Shown: positions 32,261 through 41,826, counted from the stretch's first letter. The stretch: 64,000 nucleotides of DNA from an uncultured Eubacteriales bacterium (GCA_900316385.1 ONCP01000006.1:62001-126000), one strand, 5' to 3'. Translations and numbers: made by a program. Notes: generated by a model not told the origin, from the sequence alone.

Positions 32261-33925
32261 TTATTCCTTATTATATTCCATCAGCCTCTCGGCGTGAGCG
32301 AGAGCTGTGTCGGTAACATTAACGCCGTCGAGTATCCTCGCCAGCTCGGATAGTCTGCCGCTGTGATCGAGCAGACTGATGTCCGTAAAAGTTCTGCCGT
32401 CCGAGACGGTCTTTTTAATCAGAAAATGGCTGTCCGCAAGCGCCGCGATCTGCGCCTGATGCGTTACGCAAATCACCTGACGAGACTTGGAGACCTCCTT
32501 GAGCTTGAGCCCGACCTTCTGAGCCGCCGAGCCTGAAACTCCCGTGTCGACCTCGTCAAAAATCAGCGTATCGATTACGTCTGTCGATGCAAGAACAGTC
32601 TTGATCGCGAGCATCATACGCGACAACTCACCGCCCGAGGCGATCTTTGCGACGGGCTTAGGCTCCTCACCGGGGTTAGCCGAGATCAAAAGCTCGATAT
32701 CATCCTGACCGTCGTCCGAGAGAGGCTTTTCTCTGCGGCTGACGATCAACTCAACGTTCGGCATATCAAGGAAGCTCATCTCCTCCTTGACGCGTTTTTC
32801 AAAATCACGAGCGGTGGCAAGTCGGGTTTCGGTGAGCTTATCGGCGAGACGCTGAACTCTCTTTTTCGCTTCGTCGCGCTTTTCTCTGAGCGCCTCCGCG
32901 TTCTCCTCAAAATCGGTAAGAGCCTTCAGTTCTTTTTTTGCGTTCTCGAGAAACTCCAGCATATCAGCTTCGGTTTTGCCGTATTTACGGGACAGCTTGT
33001 TGAGAAGATCAAGCCTTTCCTCTATCTCCTCCAAACGGTAAGGGTTCTCCTCGCTTTCGTCGATCGCGATTGAAATATCGTTATCCGCGTCCTGAATTTC
33101 GTAATACAGATCGTTCAAACGGTTGAAAATCGGCTCTACGGCAGGATTGAGGTTGCTCGCCTTTCCAAGCGCCGTAACAGCGTCGTCAAGAATATCGAGC
33201 GCTCCCGCTGAGCCTTCGCCCTCCAAAAGCGACTTCGCGCGGTGCAGAGATGCCGCGATCTTCTCCGCGTTCATCAGAACGCGGCGTTCGTCGCCGAGAG
33301 CCTCCAGCTCGCCGTCGTAAATCTCGGCGTTCTCAAGCTCGTCCACCTGATAGGTAAGCAAATCTATTTTTCGCTCGCGGTCCGTGACCGATTTCAGGAA
33401 AGCCGAAAGCTCCCTGTCGAGCTCTCTGTAATTCGAGTATTCCTCGGCATATTCCGCCAGAAGCGCCGAATCGTCGGCAAGATTATCTATATATGTGATA
33501 TGAGTATCGGGTGAAAAAAGCTCGTAGCTTTCGTGCTGACCGTGGATATTTATTAGATTGAGTCCAAGCTCCCTGAGAAGCGTAACGTTGGCGGGTCTGC
33601 CGTTGATACGGCAGGTGTTTTTACCCGAAGCGGAGAGCGTTCGGCTCAGAACGAGCTCGTCGTCTTCGTCGGGATAGCCGTTATCGCGCAGTCTCGCCTT
33701 TACCTCCTCGTTGATATCGGTAAACGTCGCGAAAACCGTCGCGGACTGAGCGCCCGAGCGGATGATCTCCTTGCTCGTGCGCTGACCCATAACGGCGTTG
33801 ATAGCGTCTATAACAATACTTTTTCCCGCGCCCGTCTCGCCTGTTAGAACATTGAGCCCTGAATACAGCTCTATCTCCGACCGCTCGATCACGGCGATAT
33901 TTTCAATATACAAGCTTTTCAACAT
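32261..33925 (-). CDS. recN: DNA repair protein RecN
   Basis: SMC-like ATPase for double-strand break repair, 554 residues. Walker A GETGAGKS is at residues 29-36, long coiled coils span about 150-360, the signature GGELSRMMLAIK is near residue 430 and Walker B LIFDEVDTGVSG near residue 460. It follows argR, as in B. subtilis. A near-perfect palindrome lies in the 77-base gap upstream. Confidence 0.96.
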   Translation of the reverse strand: MLKSLYIENIAVIERSEIELYSGLNVLTGETGAGKSIVIDAINAVMGQRTSKEIIRSGAQSATVFATFTDINEEVKARLRDNGYPDEDDELVLSRTLSASGKNTCRINGRPANVTLLRELGLNLINIHGQHESYELFSPDTHITYIDNLADDSALLAEYAEEYSNYRELDRELSAFLKSVTDRERKIDLLTYQVDELENAEIYDGELEALGDERRVLMNAEKIAASLHRAKSLLEGEGSAGALDILDDAVTALGKASNLNPAVEPIFNRLNDLYYEIQDADNDISIAIDESEENPYRLEEIEERLDLLNKLSRKYGKTEADMLEFLENAKKELKALTDFEENAEALREKRDEAKKRVQRLADKLTETRLATARDFEKRVKEEMSFLDMPNVELIVSRREKPLSDDGQDDIELLISANPGEEPKPVAKIASGGELSRMMLAIKTVLASTDVIDTLIFDEVDTGVSGSAAQKVGLKLKEVSKSRQVICVTHQAQIAALADSHFLIKKTVSDGRTFTDISLLDHSGRLSELARILDGVNVTDTALAHAERLMEYNKE

Positions 33926-33962
33926 TTTTTAATTTCCTCGTGTTGTTTTTTGCCTATGTAAC

Positions 33963-33982
33963 TAATGCGGTTAACCGCCTTA
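33963..33982. promoter_or_regulatory. 20-bp near-perfect palindrome between argR and recN
   Basis: TAATGCGGTTAACCGCCTTA contains a perfect 12-base core GCGGTTAACCGC and outer TAA/TTA arms. It could be an operator for a dimeric regulator acting on recN. It does not resemble the Firmicutes LexA box (CGAAC-N4-GTTCG). No U-tract follows, so it is not a terminator. Confidence 0.4.
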
Positions 33983-34002
33983 CGCTTTTATCTTTCAACA
34001 GA

Positions 34003-34449
34003 TCAAAGGTGTTTTTTTAAATCTATTACAAGCGAATCCGCTTTGGCGTTATCGGCGCAGACAATGAAGATCGTATCGTCGCCCGCAAGCGTTCCGACGA
34101 TCCCCTTGATATCCATTGAATCTATGGACGCGCAGATCGCGTTTGCCATACCCGCGAGAGTTTTTATCACGACCATATTCTGAGCGGACTTGACCGAGAT
34201 AACGGAGCTGTTAAAGAAGCCGCCCATATTGTCCTTTGCGTCGATCACGGAGCCGGAAAACGAGGTGTAACGGTATCTGTTGTCTCCCGAGCGTGATTTT
34301 AAAAGCCCCAGCTCCTTGATATCGCGCGACACAGTCGCCTGAGTTACGTTAAAGCCGTTCTCTCTTAACCGATAGAGAAGCTCCTCCTGAGTTTCAATGG
34401 GATATTCGCTGATAAGATCGAGTATAGTTGCCTGACGTCTTGTTTTCAT
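34003..34449 (-). CDS. argR: Arginine repressor ArgR
   Basis: Hexameric arginine-responsive regulator of 148 residues. The N-terminal winged helix carries VTQATVSRDIKELGLLK near residues 36-52. The C-terminal oligomerisation domain has the arginine-binding GTLAGDDTIF region. It starts at the last base of the nadK stop and precedes recN, a conserved Firmicutes order. Confidence 0.95.
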   Translation of the reverse strand: MKTRRQATILDLISEYPIETQEELLYRLRENGFNVTQATVSRDIKELGLLKSRSGDNRYRYTSFSGSVIDAKDNMGGFFNSSVISVKSAQNMVVIKTLAGMANAICASIDSMDIKGIVGTLAGDDTIFIVCADNAKADSLVIDLKKHL

Positions 34450-35288
34450 TAGGATTTTCTCTCCTTTAGTTTCTCGTTCAAGAGCTGATAGAAGTTGCGG
34501 TCATAAAGCGTTATGAGCTTGAGCGACTTGTCGGATTTTTTTATTGTGACAACGTCGTCGGGAGTAATGCGGATATTACGCTCTCCGTCGATCGAAAGCA
34601 CCGCGGGATTATTGTCGTTGACCTTGACCCTTGCGGTAAGCACAGCCTCGCTTCCGAACACAACAGAGCGCGAGATCAGCGAATGCGGACACACGGGCGT
34701 CAGCAGCAGACACTGCATTTCGGGATAGATAACGGGTCCTCCCGCAGAAAGCGCGTAAGCCGTTGAGCCCGTAGGAGTTGAAAAAAGAAGCCCGTCGGCG
34801 TGATAGGATGAGATCGGGGAATTATCGAGCGAAACGGAAATGTCGATCATTCTCGAAAGCTGACCTCTGGCGATGTTCGCCTCGTTAACGGCGAGATATG
34901 TCTTTCCGCCGACGCTGACATCGAGCAGCATTCTGTTCTGAACGGTGAAATCGCCCGTCAGAAGGCGTTTGAGATCGCCGATGTTATCGGGCTCGACCTC
35001 CGCCGCAAAGCCCAGACGGCCGACGTTCACGCCTATCATCGGCTTATCGAACTTAGCCGCGTACTTCGCGGAATGGATTATTGTTCCGTCTCCGCCGACA
35101 GTCACGGCAAGGTCGCATTTTTTGAACAGCGAGCCGTAGCTTTGAGCCGATTCAAGCCCCGTGTCCAGCACCTGATGATCCTTCAAAGCTATCACCTCGG
35201 CGCCCTCGGAAAGCAGCAAAGTCGCGATATTATAGGCGCAGGAGATCGCCTTTTCTTTACTTGTGTTTACAATCAACGCAATTTTCAT
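34449..35288 (-). CDS. nadK: NAD kinase
   Basis: Makes NADP from NAD and ATP, supplying among others Dxr. The product is 279 residues. GGDGTIIHSAK near residue 64, NVGRLGF near residue 88 and PTGSTAYALSAGGP near residue 170 are the family motifs. It lies between tlyA and argR. Confidence 0.96.
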   Translation of the reverse strand: MKIALIVNTSKEKAISCAYNIATLLLSEGAEVIALKDHQVLDTGLESAQSYGSLFKKCDLAVTVGGDGTIIHSAKYAAKFDKPMIGVNVGRLGFAAEVEPDNIGDLKRLLTGDFTVQNRMLLDVSVGGKTYLAVNEANIARGQLSRMIDISVSLDNSPISSYHADGLLFSTPTGSTAYALSAGGPVIYPEMQCLLLTPVCPHSLISRSVVFGSEAVLTARVKVNDNNPAVLSIDGERNIRITPDDVVTIKKSDKSLKLITLYDRNFYQLLNEKLKERKS

Positions 35289-35291
35289 AAG

Positions 35292-36095
35292 CTATTTATC
35301 AAGCGCCTCGTGGGAGCTTTTTACAAGTTCTTCGGGCGTAACCGCGGTAAAAGAGCGCGGCTCGTCGGATTTTCTTAGATGTATGAGATATTCGATGTTG
35401 CCCTCGGGGCCTTTTATCGGAGAAAAGTCCAGGTTCAGAACGCTGTAACCGTTTTCGAGGCAAAAATCGTAGATCGATCTGACCACCTCAACGTGAACCT
35501 CGGGGTCGCGCACGACGCCCTTTTTTCCGACCTTTCCCTTGCCCGCCTCAAACTGAGGCTTAATCAGGCAGACAGCCTCGGCGTTTTCGGACAGAAGTCT
35601 TCTCGCGACGGGTAAAAGCAGCTTCAGCGAAATGAAGCTGACGTCTATCGAGAAGAAATCGATCTTATCGGGGACAAGCTCTTCGGTAACGTTGCGCATA
35701 TTTGTGCGCTCAAGATTAACCACTCGCTCATCATTTCTGAGCTTCCACGCAAGCTGACCGTAGCCGACGTCGACGGAATAAACCTTTTTGGCTCCGTTTT
35801 GAAGCATACAATCGGTAAAGCCGCCCGTGGACGCGCCGATATCCATTGTTATCTTGTCCCTTAAATCAAGGTCAAAGCTGTTAACAGCCTTTTCGAGCTT
35901 CAGCCCGCCTCGGCTGACGTATTTCGGCGCCTTGCCGCGAAACTCGATAACGGCGTTTTCGTCGTAGCTCTGCCCTGCCTTGTCGGCCTTTTGGTTGGCG
36001 ACATAGATCTCGCCTGCCATTATGAGCGCCTTAGCCTTTTCGCGGCTGTCGGCAAAGCCCCGTTCGAAAACAAGTATGTCAAGTCGTTTTTTCAT
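35292..36095 (-). CDS. tlyA: TlyA-family rRNA methyltransferase/hemolysin (YqxC)
   Basis: A 267-residue protein with an N-terminal S4 domain (RLDILVFERGFADSREKAK) and an FtsJ-like SAM domain (DIGASTGGFTDCMLQNGA near residue 87). TlyA proteins 2'-O-methylate rRNA; the hemolysin name is historical. Its ATG overlaps the dxs stop by four bases. The order ispA-dxs-tlyA-nadK-argR-recN is the standard Firmicutes one. Confidence 0.94.
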   Translation of the reverse strand: MKKRLDILVFERGFADSREKAKALIMAGEIYVANQKADKAGQSYDENAVIEFRGKAPKYVSRGGLKLEKAVNSFDLDLRDKITMDIGASTGGFTDCMLQNGAKKVYSVDVGYGQLAWKLRNDERVVNLERTNMRNVTEELVPDKIDFFSIDVSFISLKLLLPVARRLLSENAEAVCLIKPQFEAGKGKVGKKGVVRDPEVHVEVVRSIYDFCLENGYSVLNLDFSPIKGPEGNIEYLIHLRKSDEPRSFTAVTPEELVKSSHEALDK

Positions 36096-37954
36096 ATGTT
36101 TTCCTTTATTATTTTCATCATTCCGCTGTCGTCGAGCTCCAGCTCCTCAAGCGCCTGAAGCACTGTCTCGTGACGAACGAAGCGGTCCTTTATACCATGG
36201 ATCTTATAGTAAAAGCTCTTGCCCGTCTTTTTCAGCTCATAGCCGAAGGATTCGCCGATACCACCCGCAACAAGGCTTTCCTCAAAGAAGAATATCCTCG
36301 GGCTCATCGACGCGAGCTCTACTGCCTTGGGATCGATCGGCTTGATGCGGCAAAGCTTTATAATATTTATCTTTATCCCCTCTTTTTCAAGCCTTTCCTT
36401 TGCTCTGCACGCGAAGGAAAACAGCCTTCCGTAGGTAACGAGAGTGATACCTGCGTTCTCGTCGCCGTAAAGGTCGAAATCTATGCTGTGATTGTCATAA
36501 TCGAACGGCTTGTAAAGCTCTCCGCCTCTCGGATAGCGCACGGCGACCAGACCGTCACACATATACGCCGCGGCGTTGAGAGAGTGCTTGAGCTCCGTGA
36601 AATAGCACGGTGAAAAGATAGTCGTGTTCGGGATCGTGTTGAGCATACTGACGTCGAATGTTCCCTGATGGGTCTCGCCGTCATCGCCGACGATCCCCGC
36701 GCGGTCTACCGCAATAACTACGTGAAGATTCTGGATAGCCGCGTCGTGAATGAGCTGGTCAAAGCCCCTCTGCAAAAACGACGAATACACCGCGAAAACA
36801 GGGATGATCCCCTTTGAGGCAAGTCCGCTGGCAAAGGTGATAGCGTGTTCCTCGGCGATGCCGACGTCGAAGAAGCGGTTTTTGTACAGACGGGAAAATT
36901 CCGAAAGCCCCGTTCCCAGCGTCATCGCGGCGGTTATAGCGACGATTTTTTTGTTTTTTTCCGCCATTCGGCAGAGCTGTTTTCCGAAAATCGCGGAGAA
37001 GCCCTGATGACTGGACGACGGCTCGCCCGTGTTGATATCAAATTTCCCGATCCCGTGGAACTCCTTGGGATGAGTCTCGGCAGGCTCATAGCCCTTACCC
37101 TTTTTAGTGACAACGTGGACAAGCACGGGCTCGTTGCACTTTTTCGCGAGCGCGAGCGCGTTGTTGAGCTCGTCCATATCATGACCGTCTACGGGACCGA
37201 TGTATGTATAGCCCAGCGCGTCAAAAAGCGTGTTTTTGTAAATCAGGTTCTTGAGCTTTGACTTGCTTCGCTTGAGCACCTTTTTGAAAAACTTTCCGAC
37301 AAACGGAATGTAGGAAAGTATCTTCTCGGTGCGGCGTTTTGTTCTGATATACGCGGGCTTTATGCGCATATGAGAAAGGTGCATGGCAAGCCCGCCGACG
37401 TTGTTGGAGATCGACATTTTGTTGTCGTTGAGAACAACGATAAAGTTTTTCTTGAAGCGCCCCGCGTTGTTAAGGCCCTCGAACGCAAGGCCTCCCGTCA
37501 TCGAGCCGTCGCCTATAACGGCGATCGTGTAGGACGTTTCTCCCCTCAAAAGCTTCGCCCTCGCGATACCGTACGCGGCTGAGATCGAGGTGGACGCGTG
37601 TCCCGCGTTGAAAGCGTCATACTTACTCTCACTGCGCTGGGGAAATCCCGCAAGGCCGTCCTTCTTACGAATGGTGTCGATCTCATCATAGCGACCCGTG
37701 AGCATTTTGTGGACATAGCTCTGATGTCCGACATCCCAAACGATACTGTCCTTGGGGCAGTTGAAGCTGCGGTGAAGCATTACGGTGAGTTCAACGATGC
37801 CGAGGTTAGAGGCAAGGTGTCCGCCGTTTTCCGAGACGACCTCGATCAGCTTTTCGCGTATCTCGGCGCAGAGCTCCTTCAGCTCATCTTCGGAGAGAGC
37901 TTTGAGGTCATAAGGCTGTTTAATTGTAGAAAGGATCTTAAACTCTGTTTCCAT
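36092..37954 (-). CDS. dxs: 1-deoxy-D-xylulose-5-phosphate synthase
   Basis: First enzyme of the MEP pathway, joining pyruvate and glyceraldehyde 3-phosphate with thiamine diphosphate. From the ATG at 37952-37954 (GGAAGGA six bases upstream) it is 620 residues. Motifs: GHQSYVHKMLTGR near residue 70, the thiamine motif GDGSMTGGLAFEGLNNAG near residue 145, and VAVDRAGIVGDDGETHQG-type sequence (here IAVDRAGIVGDDGE) near residue 435. Confidence 0.97.
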   Translation of the reverse strand: METEFKILSTIKQPYDLKALSEDELKELCAEIREKLIEVVSENGGHLASNLGIVELTVMLHRSFNCPKDSIVWDVGHQSYVHKMLTGRYDEIDTIRKKDGLAGFPQRSESKYDAFNAGHASTSISAAYGIARAKLLRGETSYTIAVIGDGSMTGGLAFEGLNNAGRFKKNFIVVLNDNKMSISNNVGGLAMHLSHMRIKPAYIRTKRRTEKILSYIPFVGKFFKKVLKRSKSKLKNLIYKNTLFDALGYTYIGPVDGHDMDELNNALALAKKCNEPVLVHVVTKKGKGYEPAETHPKEFHGIGKFDINTGEPSSSHQGFSAIFGKQLCRMAEKNKKIVAITAAMTLGTGLSEFSRLYKNRFFDVGIAEEHAITFASGLASKGIIPVFAVYSSFLQRGFDQLIHDAAIQNLHVVIAVDRAGIVGDDGETHQGTFDVSMLNTIPNTTIFSPCYFTELKHSLNAAAYMCDGLVAVRYPRGGELYKPFDYDNHSIDFDLYGDENAGITLVTYGRLFSFACRAKERLEKEGIKINIIKLCRIKPIDPKAVELASMSPRIFFFEESLVAGGIGESFGYELKKTGKSFYYKIHGIKDRFVRHETVLQALEELELDDSGMMKIIKENI

Positions 37955-37988
37955 AGCTAATCCTTCCTTTCCGTAAATCAATAGTTAA

Positions 37989-38858
37989 TCAATAGTTTCT
38001 TTTTGCCAGGCTCAACGCCAGCTCCGCGAGAGCGGTCGTGTCTCCGTCAAATTTATTCAGAGCGGAGATCGCCTCGCCCGTGAGCTCATCAACCATTTCG
38101 CGGCATCTGTCTATGCCGAAAAGAGTAAGATAGGTGGATTTATGGTTCTGGGCGTCAGAGCCTACGGGTTTTCCGAGCTTCTCGTCGGTCGAGGTCACGT
38201 CGAGGATATCGTCAACGACCTGAAACGCGATTCCGATCGCTCTGCCGTATTCCTCGGCGAGCTTCACCTTTTCCTCATCGGCTCCGCCGATGATCGCTCC
38301 CATCGCACACGCGGCCTTGATAAGTCCGCCTGTTTTAAGGTCGTTGCAGGAATAAACCTCCTCGTAGGTCGCTGTTTTTGTCTCATTTTCCAGATCGATG
38401 ATCTGACCGCCGACCATTCCCTTGGCTCCGCAATAAAACGCAAGCTTTGAGATACAGCGCACAGCCCTGTCGGCTCCTGCCTTGCTTACGGTTTGGGGAA
38501 GCGACATAACCTCAAACGCGAGACTCTGGAGAGCGTCGCCCGCAAGCAGCGCGGTATCCTCGCCGAAAGCCTTATGGTTCGAGGGCTTGCCGCGGCGCAT
38601 ATCATCATCGTCCATACAGGGCAGATCGTCGTGAATAAGCGAATAGGTATGTATATACTCAACAGCGCACGCGAAAGGCATCGCCGCCTCGTCGCTGCCG
38701 CCGCACAGTCTGGAAAACTCGAGCACCAGTCTGGGGCGGACGCGCTTGCCGCCGGCCTCCACGCTGTATCGCATTGAGTTGAACAGCTTGTCTATATACA
38801 GATATTTTTCGGGAATATATCCATAAAGCGATTTTTCTATCAAAGAAATATCATTCAT
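37989..38858 (-). CDS. ispA: Polyprenyl (farnesyl) diphosphate synthase
   Basis: Condenses IPP and DMAPP to farnesyl (or geranylgeranyl) diphosphate. The product is 289 residues. The first aspartate-rich motif DDLPCMDDDDMRRG is near residue 80 and the second DDILD near residue 217. Chain length cannot be fixed by eye, but the position next to xseB and dxs is that of farnesyl synthase. It overlaps xseB by eight bases. Confidence 0.95.
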   Translation of the reverse strand: MNDISLIEKSLYGYIPEKYLYIDKLFNSMRYSVEAGGKRVRPRLVLEFSRLCGGSDEAAMPFACAVEYIHTYSLIHDDLPCMDDDDMRRGKPSNHKAFGEDTALLAGDALQSLAFEVMSLPQTVSKAGADRAVRCISKLAFYCGAKGMVGGQIIDLENETKTATYEEVYSCNDLKTGGLIKAACAMGAIIGGADEEKVKLAEEYGRAIGIAFQVVDDILDVTSTDEKLGKPVGSDAQNHKSTYLTLFGIDRCREMVDELTGEAISALNKFDGDTTALAELALSLAKRNY

Positions 38859-39075
38859 CCGTCATTCCACCTTTTTCGATAATCGTGTATTCCTCGCGAG
38901 CCTTGTCAACGCGCTCGCGGTATCCGTCAAGGCTTTTATAGCAAAAGGCAAGAAGCTCGCAGACCTCCTCGTAACGCTTTATAAAATCATCAATATCGAC
39001 GTTCTTATCCTGCATTTCGGTTACAGCTTCCTCCAGTCTTTTGTTCGCCTCGGCAAATGTTATATTCTCAATCAT
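38851..39075 (-). CDS. xseB: Exodeoxyribonuclease VII small subunit
   Basis: A 74-residue helical protein with the family pattern ENITFAEANKRLEEAVTEMQ and a long coiled coil. It needs the large subunit XseA, which is not in this window although xseA normally sits directly upstream. The gene overlaps whiA by eight bases at its start and ispA by eight at its end. Confidence 0.92.
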   Translation of the reverse strand: MIENITFAEANKRLEEAVTEMQDKNVDIDDFIKRYEEVCELLAFCYKSLDGYRERVDKAREEYTIIEKGGMTDE

Positions 39076-39994
39076 CTTTTTCTCCTGTTCTTTCTGCCAG
39101 TTTGTAAAGCCGCTCTATTCTGTGATTAACGCCGCTGCGAGAAATATTGAGCTGCTTGGAAAGCTCGGTCAGCGACATTTCGGGATTGTTGAGCCTGAGC
39201 TCGCACAGCTCGCGCAGCTCCGCGGGCAACGACTCGAGCACTCCCGCGCGGCGAAGCTTTTCTATCGCGTTGATCTGCTTAGCCGAAGCGTCGGCAAGCT
39301 TGCGGATATTGGATAGCTCCGAGTTCTGTCGGCGTGTAAGCGTATTGATCATATCCTTATACGCGCTGGTCTTTATTATCCTCATAACCGAGTTGCCGGC
39401 GCCGATATATCCGAGAAAATCACAGATATTCTCGCTTCCCTTTAGATATACAAGATACGAGCCCTTTCTCGGAGTGACCTTCGCATTGACCGAAAAGACC
39501 TCGATCTCACCGATAAAATGCATAAGATTATCGGCGAGCGTTTTGTGACGAACCATAATCTCAAGGTGGTAGCCCTTTTCAGGATCGGTCACGGAGCCTG
39601 AGCTCATAAAAACGCCCTTCAAAAACGGAGCGTAGCTGTCTTCGGAGTCAAGGTTCGCGCGGTTGATGCGAAGCTTGATATCCTTTTGCGAATGTCCGAA
39701 AAACTCAAAGATCCTCTTGCAGTCAGATGGAAGCGGAACTGAGAGCTTGTACAGCCCCGAGCCCGATTTTTTTGGTGAAAGGTCGGATTTTTTCTCGATT
39801 ATCGGGTTAAAAAACTCCGAAAGCAGGCTCTCAAAGCGAAGCGCGGAACAGCGGTTCTCGGTTTTGAACACGATCTCGCGTTGTGAGAATCTGCTCGAAA
39901 ACAACAGCATTCCGTAAAGCTCGCAGACTCTCTCTGATTTTTCAGTTGTGGAAATGTTGTAGAGCTCACGCTTTACGTCTGATGAAAATGACAT
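39068..39994 (-). CDS. whiA: DNA-binding protein WhiA
   Basis: Widely conserved Gram-positive regulator linked to division and sporulation. The product is 308 residues. The N-terminal LAGLIDADG-like fold is followed by a C-terminal helix-turn-helix (MSLTELSKQLNISRSGVNHRI near residue 275, split). In most Firmicutes rapZ, glmR (yvcK) and whiA are adjacent; glmR is missing between rapZ and whiA here. Confidence 0.95.
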   Translation of the reverse strand: MSFSSDVKRELYNISTTEKSERVCELYGMLLFSSRFSQREIVFKTENRCSALRFESLLSEFFNPIIEKKSDLSPKKSGSGLYKLSVPLPSDCKRIFEFFGHSQKDIKLRINRANLDSEDSYAPFLKGVFMSSGSVTDPEKGYHLEIMVRHKTLADNLMHFIGEIEVFSVNAKVTPRKGSYLVYLKGSENICDFLGYIGAGNSVMRIIKTSAYKDMINTLTRRQNSELSNIRKLADASAKQINAIEKLRRAGVLESLPAELRELCELRLNNPEMSLTELSKQLNISRSGVNHRIERLYKLAERTGEKDD

Positions 39995-39997
39995 AGG

Positions 39998-40861
39998 TTA
40001 TTTATTCATATCGCGGTGATAAACCGTGGATTTATAGCCTTTTTTTACAAAGTAATTCTTATAATACTCGGCGATCGCGACCGAACGGTGCTTTCCGCCC
40101 GTACAGCCAAAGCCGACAACAAGCTCCGCCTTGCCCTCTTTTATGTAAAGCGGAACGGCGACGTCCAGAAACGCTGAAAGTGTCGCGAGGAACCTGTCGG
40201 TATCCTCGGAATCAAAAACATAACCGCGCACATCCTCGTCGAGCCCTGTTTTTTCCTTGAGCTCGGAAACATAAAAGGGATTCGGCAGACATCTGGCGTC
40301 AAAGATCGTGTCGCAGTCGGTAGGTGCGCCGAACTTGAAGCCGAACGACGTAAAGGTGAGGATGATCGACTTTGCGTTGTCGCCCAGATAGATCTTTGTG
40401 ATCCTCTCCTTTAACAGCTTTGTTGAAAAGCCCGTTGTGTTGATCGAATAATCGGCGAGCTTCTTGAACGGCTCAAGATAGGATATCTCGAGCAGCAAGG
40501 CGCTCTCGATGGTATTGTCGGGCACAAGATCGGCAAGAGGATGACGACGCCGCGTTTCCTTGAAGCGTCTTATCAGCACGCCCTCGTCCGCGTCAAGGAA
40601 CACAAGACTGAACGGCTTGCGCTCGTTGCGGAAGCTCTGAATATCGCCGTACAATCCCGAGAGGTCTCCTCCGCCCCTCGCGTCGATAACGACGGCGACT
40701 CGCGTCATATTCTCATCCGTCGAGGTCTCACATAGCTTATAGAAGGTTTTAAGCAACGCTCCGGGGAGATTGTCGACGCAGTAAAAGCCGATATCCTCCA
40801 AAGCGTGAAGCGCGGAGGTTTTTCCCGCGCCGGAAAGTCCCGTAATAATAACAAAATCCAT
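39998..40861 (-). CDS. rapZ: RapZ/YvcJ nucleotide-binding protein
   Basis: A P-loop protein of 287 residues. In E. coli it controls RNase E cleavage of GlmZ; in Firmicutes (YvcJ) it affects competence and UDP-sugar signalling. Walker A GLSGAGKT is at residues 8-15; the C-terminal signature VGFGCTGGKHRSV is near residue 255. It lies between murB and whiA. Confidence 0.95.
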   Translation of the reverse strand: MDFVIITGLSGAGKTSALHALEDIGFYCVDNLPGALLKTFYKLCETSTDENMTRVAVVIDARGGGDLSGLYGDIQSFRNERKPFSLVFLDADEGVLIRRFKETRRRHPLADLVPDNTIESALLLEISYLEPFKKLADYSINTTGFSTKLLKERITKIYLGDNAKSIILTFTSFGFKFGAPTDCDTIFDARCLPNPFYVSELKEKTGLDEDVRGYVFDSEDTDRFLATLSAFLDVAVPLYIKEGKAELVVGFGCTGGKHRSVAIAEYYKNYFVKKGYKSTVYHRDMNK

Positions 40862-40870
40862 ATAGCGCCT

Positions 40871-41785
40871 TTAATTCTTATTGAGAAAAATAATTTCTCT
40901 CTGCAAATCATATCCTGTTTCTTTTTTTACAGTGCTCTGAATAAGCTCAACAAGGTTTTTCACATCCTCGGCGGTAGCTCCGCCGATGTTGACGATAAAG
41001 CCCGCGTGCTTTGGGCTGACCTGAGCGCCGCCGACAGACTTGCCCTTCAGTCCGCACTGCTCTATCAAGGCGCCCGCAAAGGCTCCCTCGGGTCTGCGGA
41101 AAACAGAACCCGCGGACGGGAACTCAAGGGGCTGCTTATCCTTGCGTCTTCCCATAAAATCGTCCATTCTGTTGCGTATCTCGGTTCGGTTGTCGAGCTT
41201 AAGACGGAAGGTCGCGCCGATAATGGTAAAGCCGTTCTCCTTATATACGCTGTGACGATATCCGAAATCGAGATCGGCTCCCTTTATAGTGCCGATCTTT
41301 CCGTCACGGTCAATGTGAGTGACGGAGAACACTACGTCCTTGATTTCTCCTCCGTAGGCTCCCGCGTTCATAAACACAGCGCCGCCGACAGAGCCGGGTA
41401 TGCCCCACGCGAACTCAAGCCCCGAAAGGCTCTTGTTCTCGGCTTCTCTGCAAAGTCCCGCGAGCGAGAGCCCCGCGCCGCAATGCAGCGTTGTGTCGTC
41501 AAGCCTTGTAACTCTGGCAAGATCGCCTGTAAGCCTGATAACGAGCTTGTCAAGCCCCTTGTCATCTACTACGATATTGCTTCCCTTGCCGATAACTATG
41601 TACTCGATTCCGAGCTTGCGGCAAGCGCGCATGAGCTCGCTTACCTGTGAGGAATTTGCCGCCTCGGCACAGAGCGCGGCGGGTCCTCCTATTTTAAAGG
41701 TCGTGAGTGTCTTCATAGGAACATTCTTTTTGGCGGATATCCCTTTTTCCTCGCAGATTTTTAAAAGCTTATCAAAATTATCCAT
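40871..41785 (-). CDS. murB: UDP-N-acetylenolpyruvoylglucosamine reductase MurB
   Basis: FAD enzyme giving UDP-MurNAc in peptidoglycan synthesis. The product is 304 residues. TTFKIGGPAALCAEA near residue 28, the FAD loop GKGSNIVVDDKG near residue 61, GIPGSVGGAVFMNAGAYGGE (split) near residue 128 and SAGSVFRRP near residue 220 are intact. The last fits the shorter type II MurB of Gram-positives. The hprK-murB-rapZ order is common in Clostridia. Confidence 0.96.
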   Translation of the reverse strand: MDNFDKLLKICEEKGISAKKNVPMKTLTTFKIGGPAALCAEAANSSQVSELMRACRKLGIEYIVIGKGSNIVVDDKGLDKLVIRLTGDLARVTRLDDTTLHCGAGLSLAGLCREAENKSLSGLEFAWGIPGSVGGAVFMNAGAYGGEIKDVVFSVTHIDRDGKIGTIKGADLDFGYRHSVYKENGFTIIGATFRLKLDNRTEIRNRMDDFMGRRKDKQPLEFPSAGSVFRRPEGAFAGALIEQCGLKGKSVGGAQVSPKHAGFIVNIGGATAEDVKNLVELIQSTVKKETGYDLQREIIFLNKN

Positions 41786-41826
41786 AAAATTATCCTTTAC
41801 AATTTATCCGAGCTGTTCGCGCGGCT

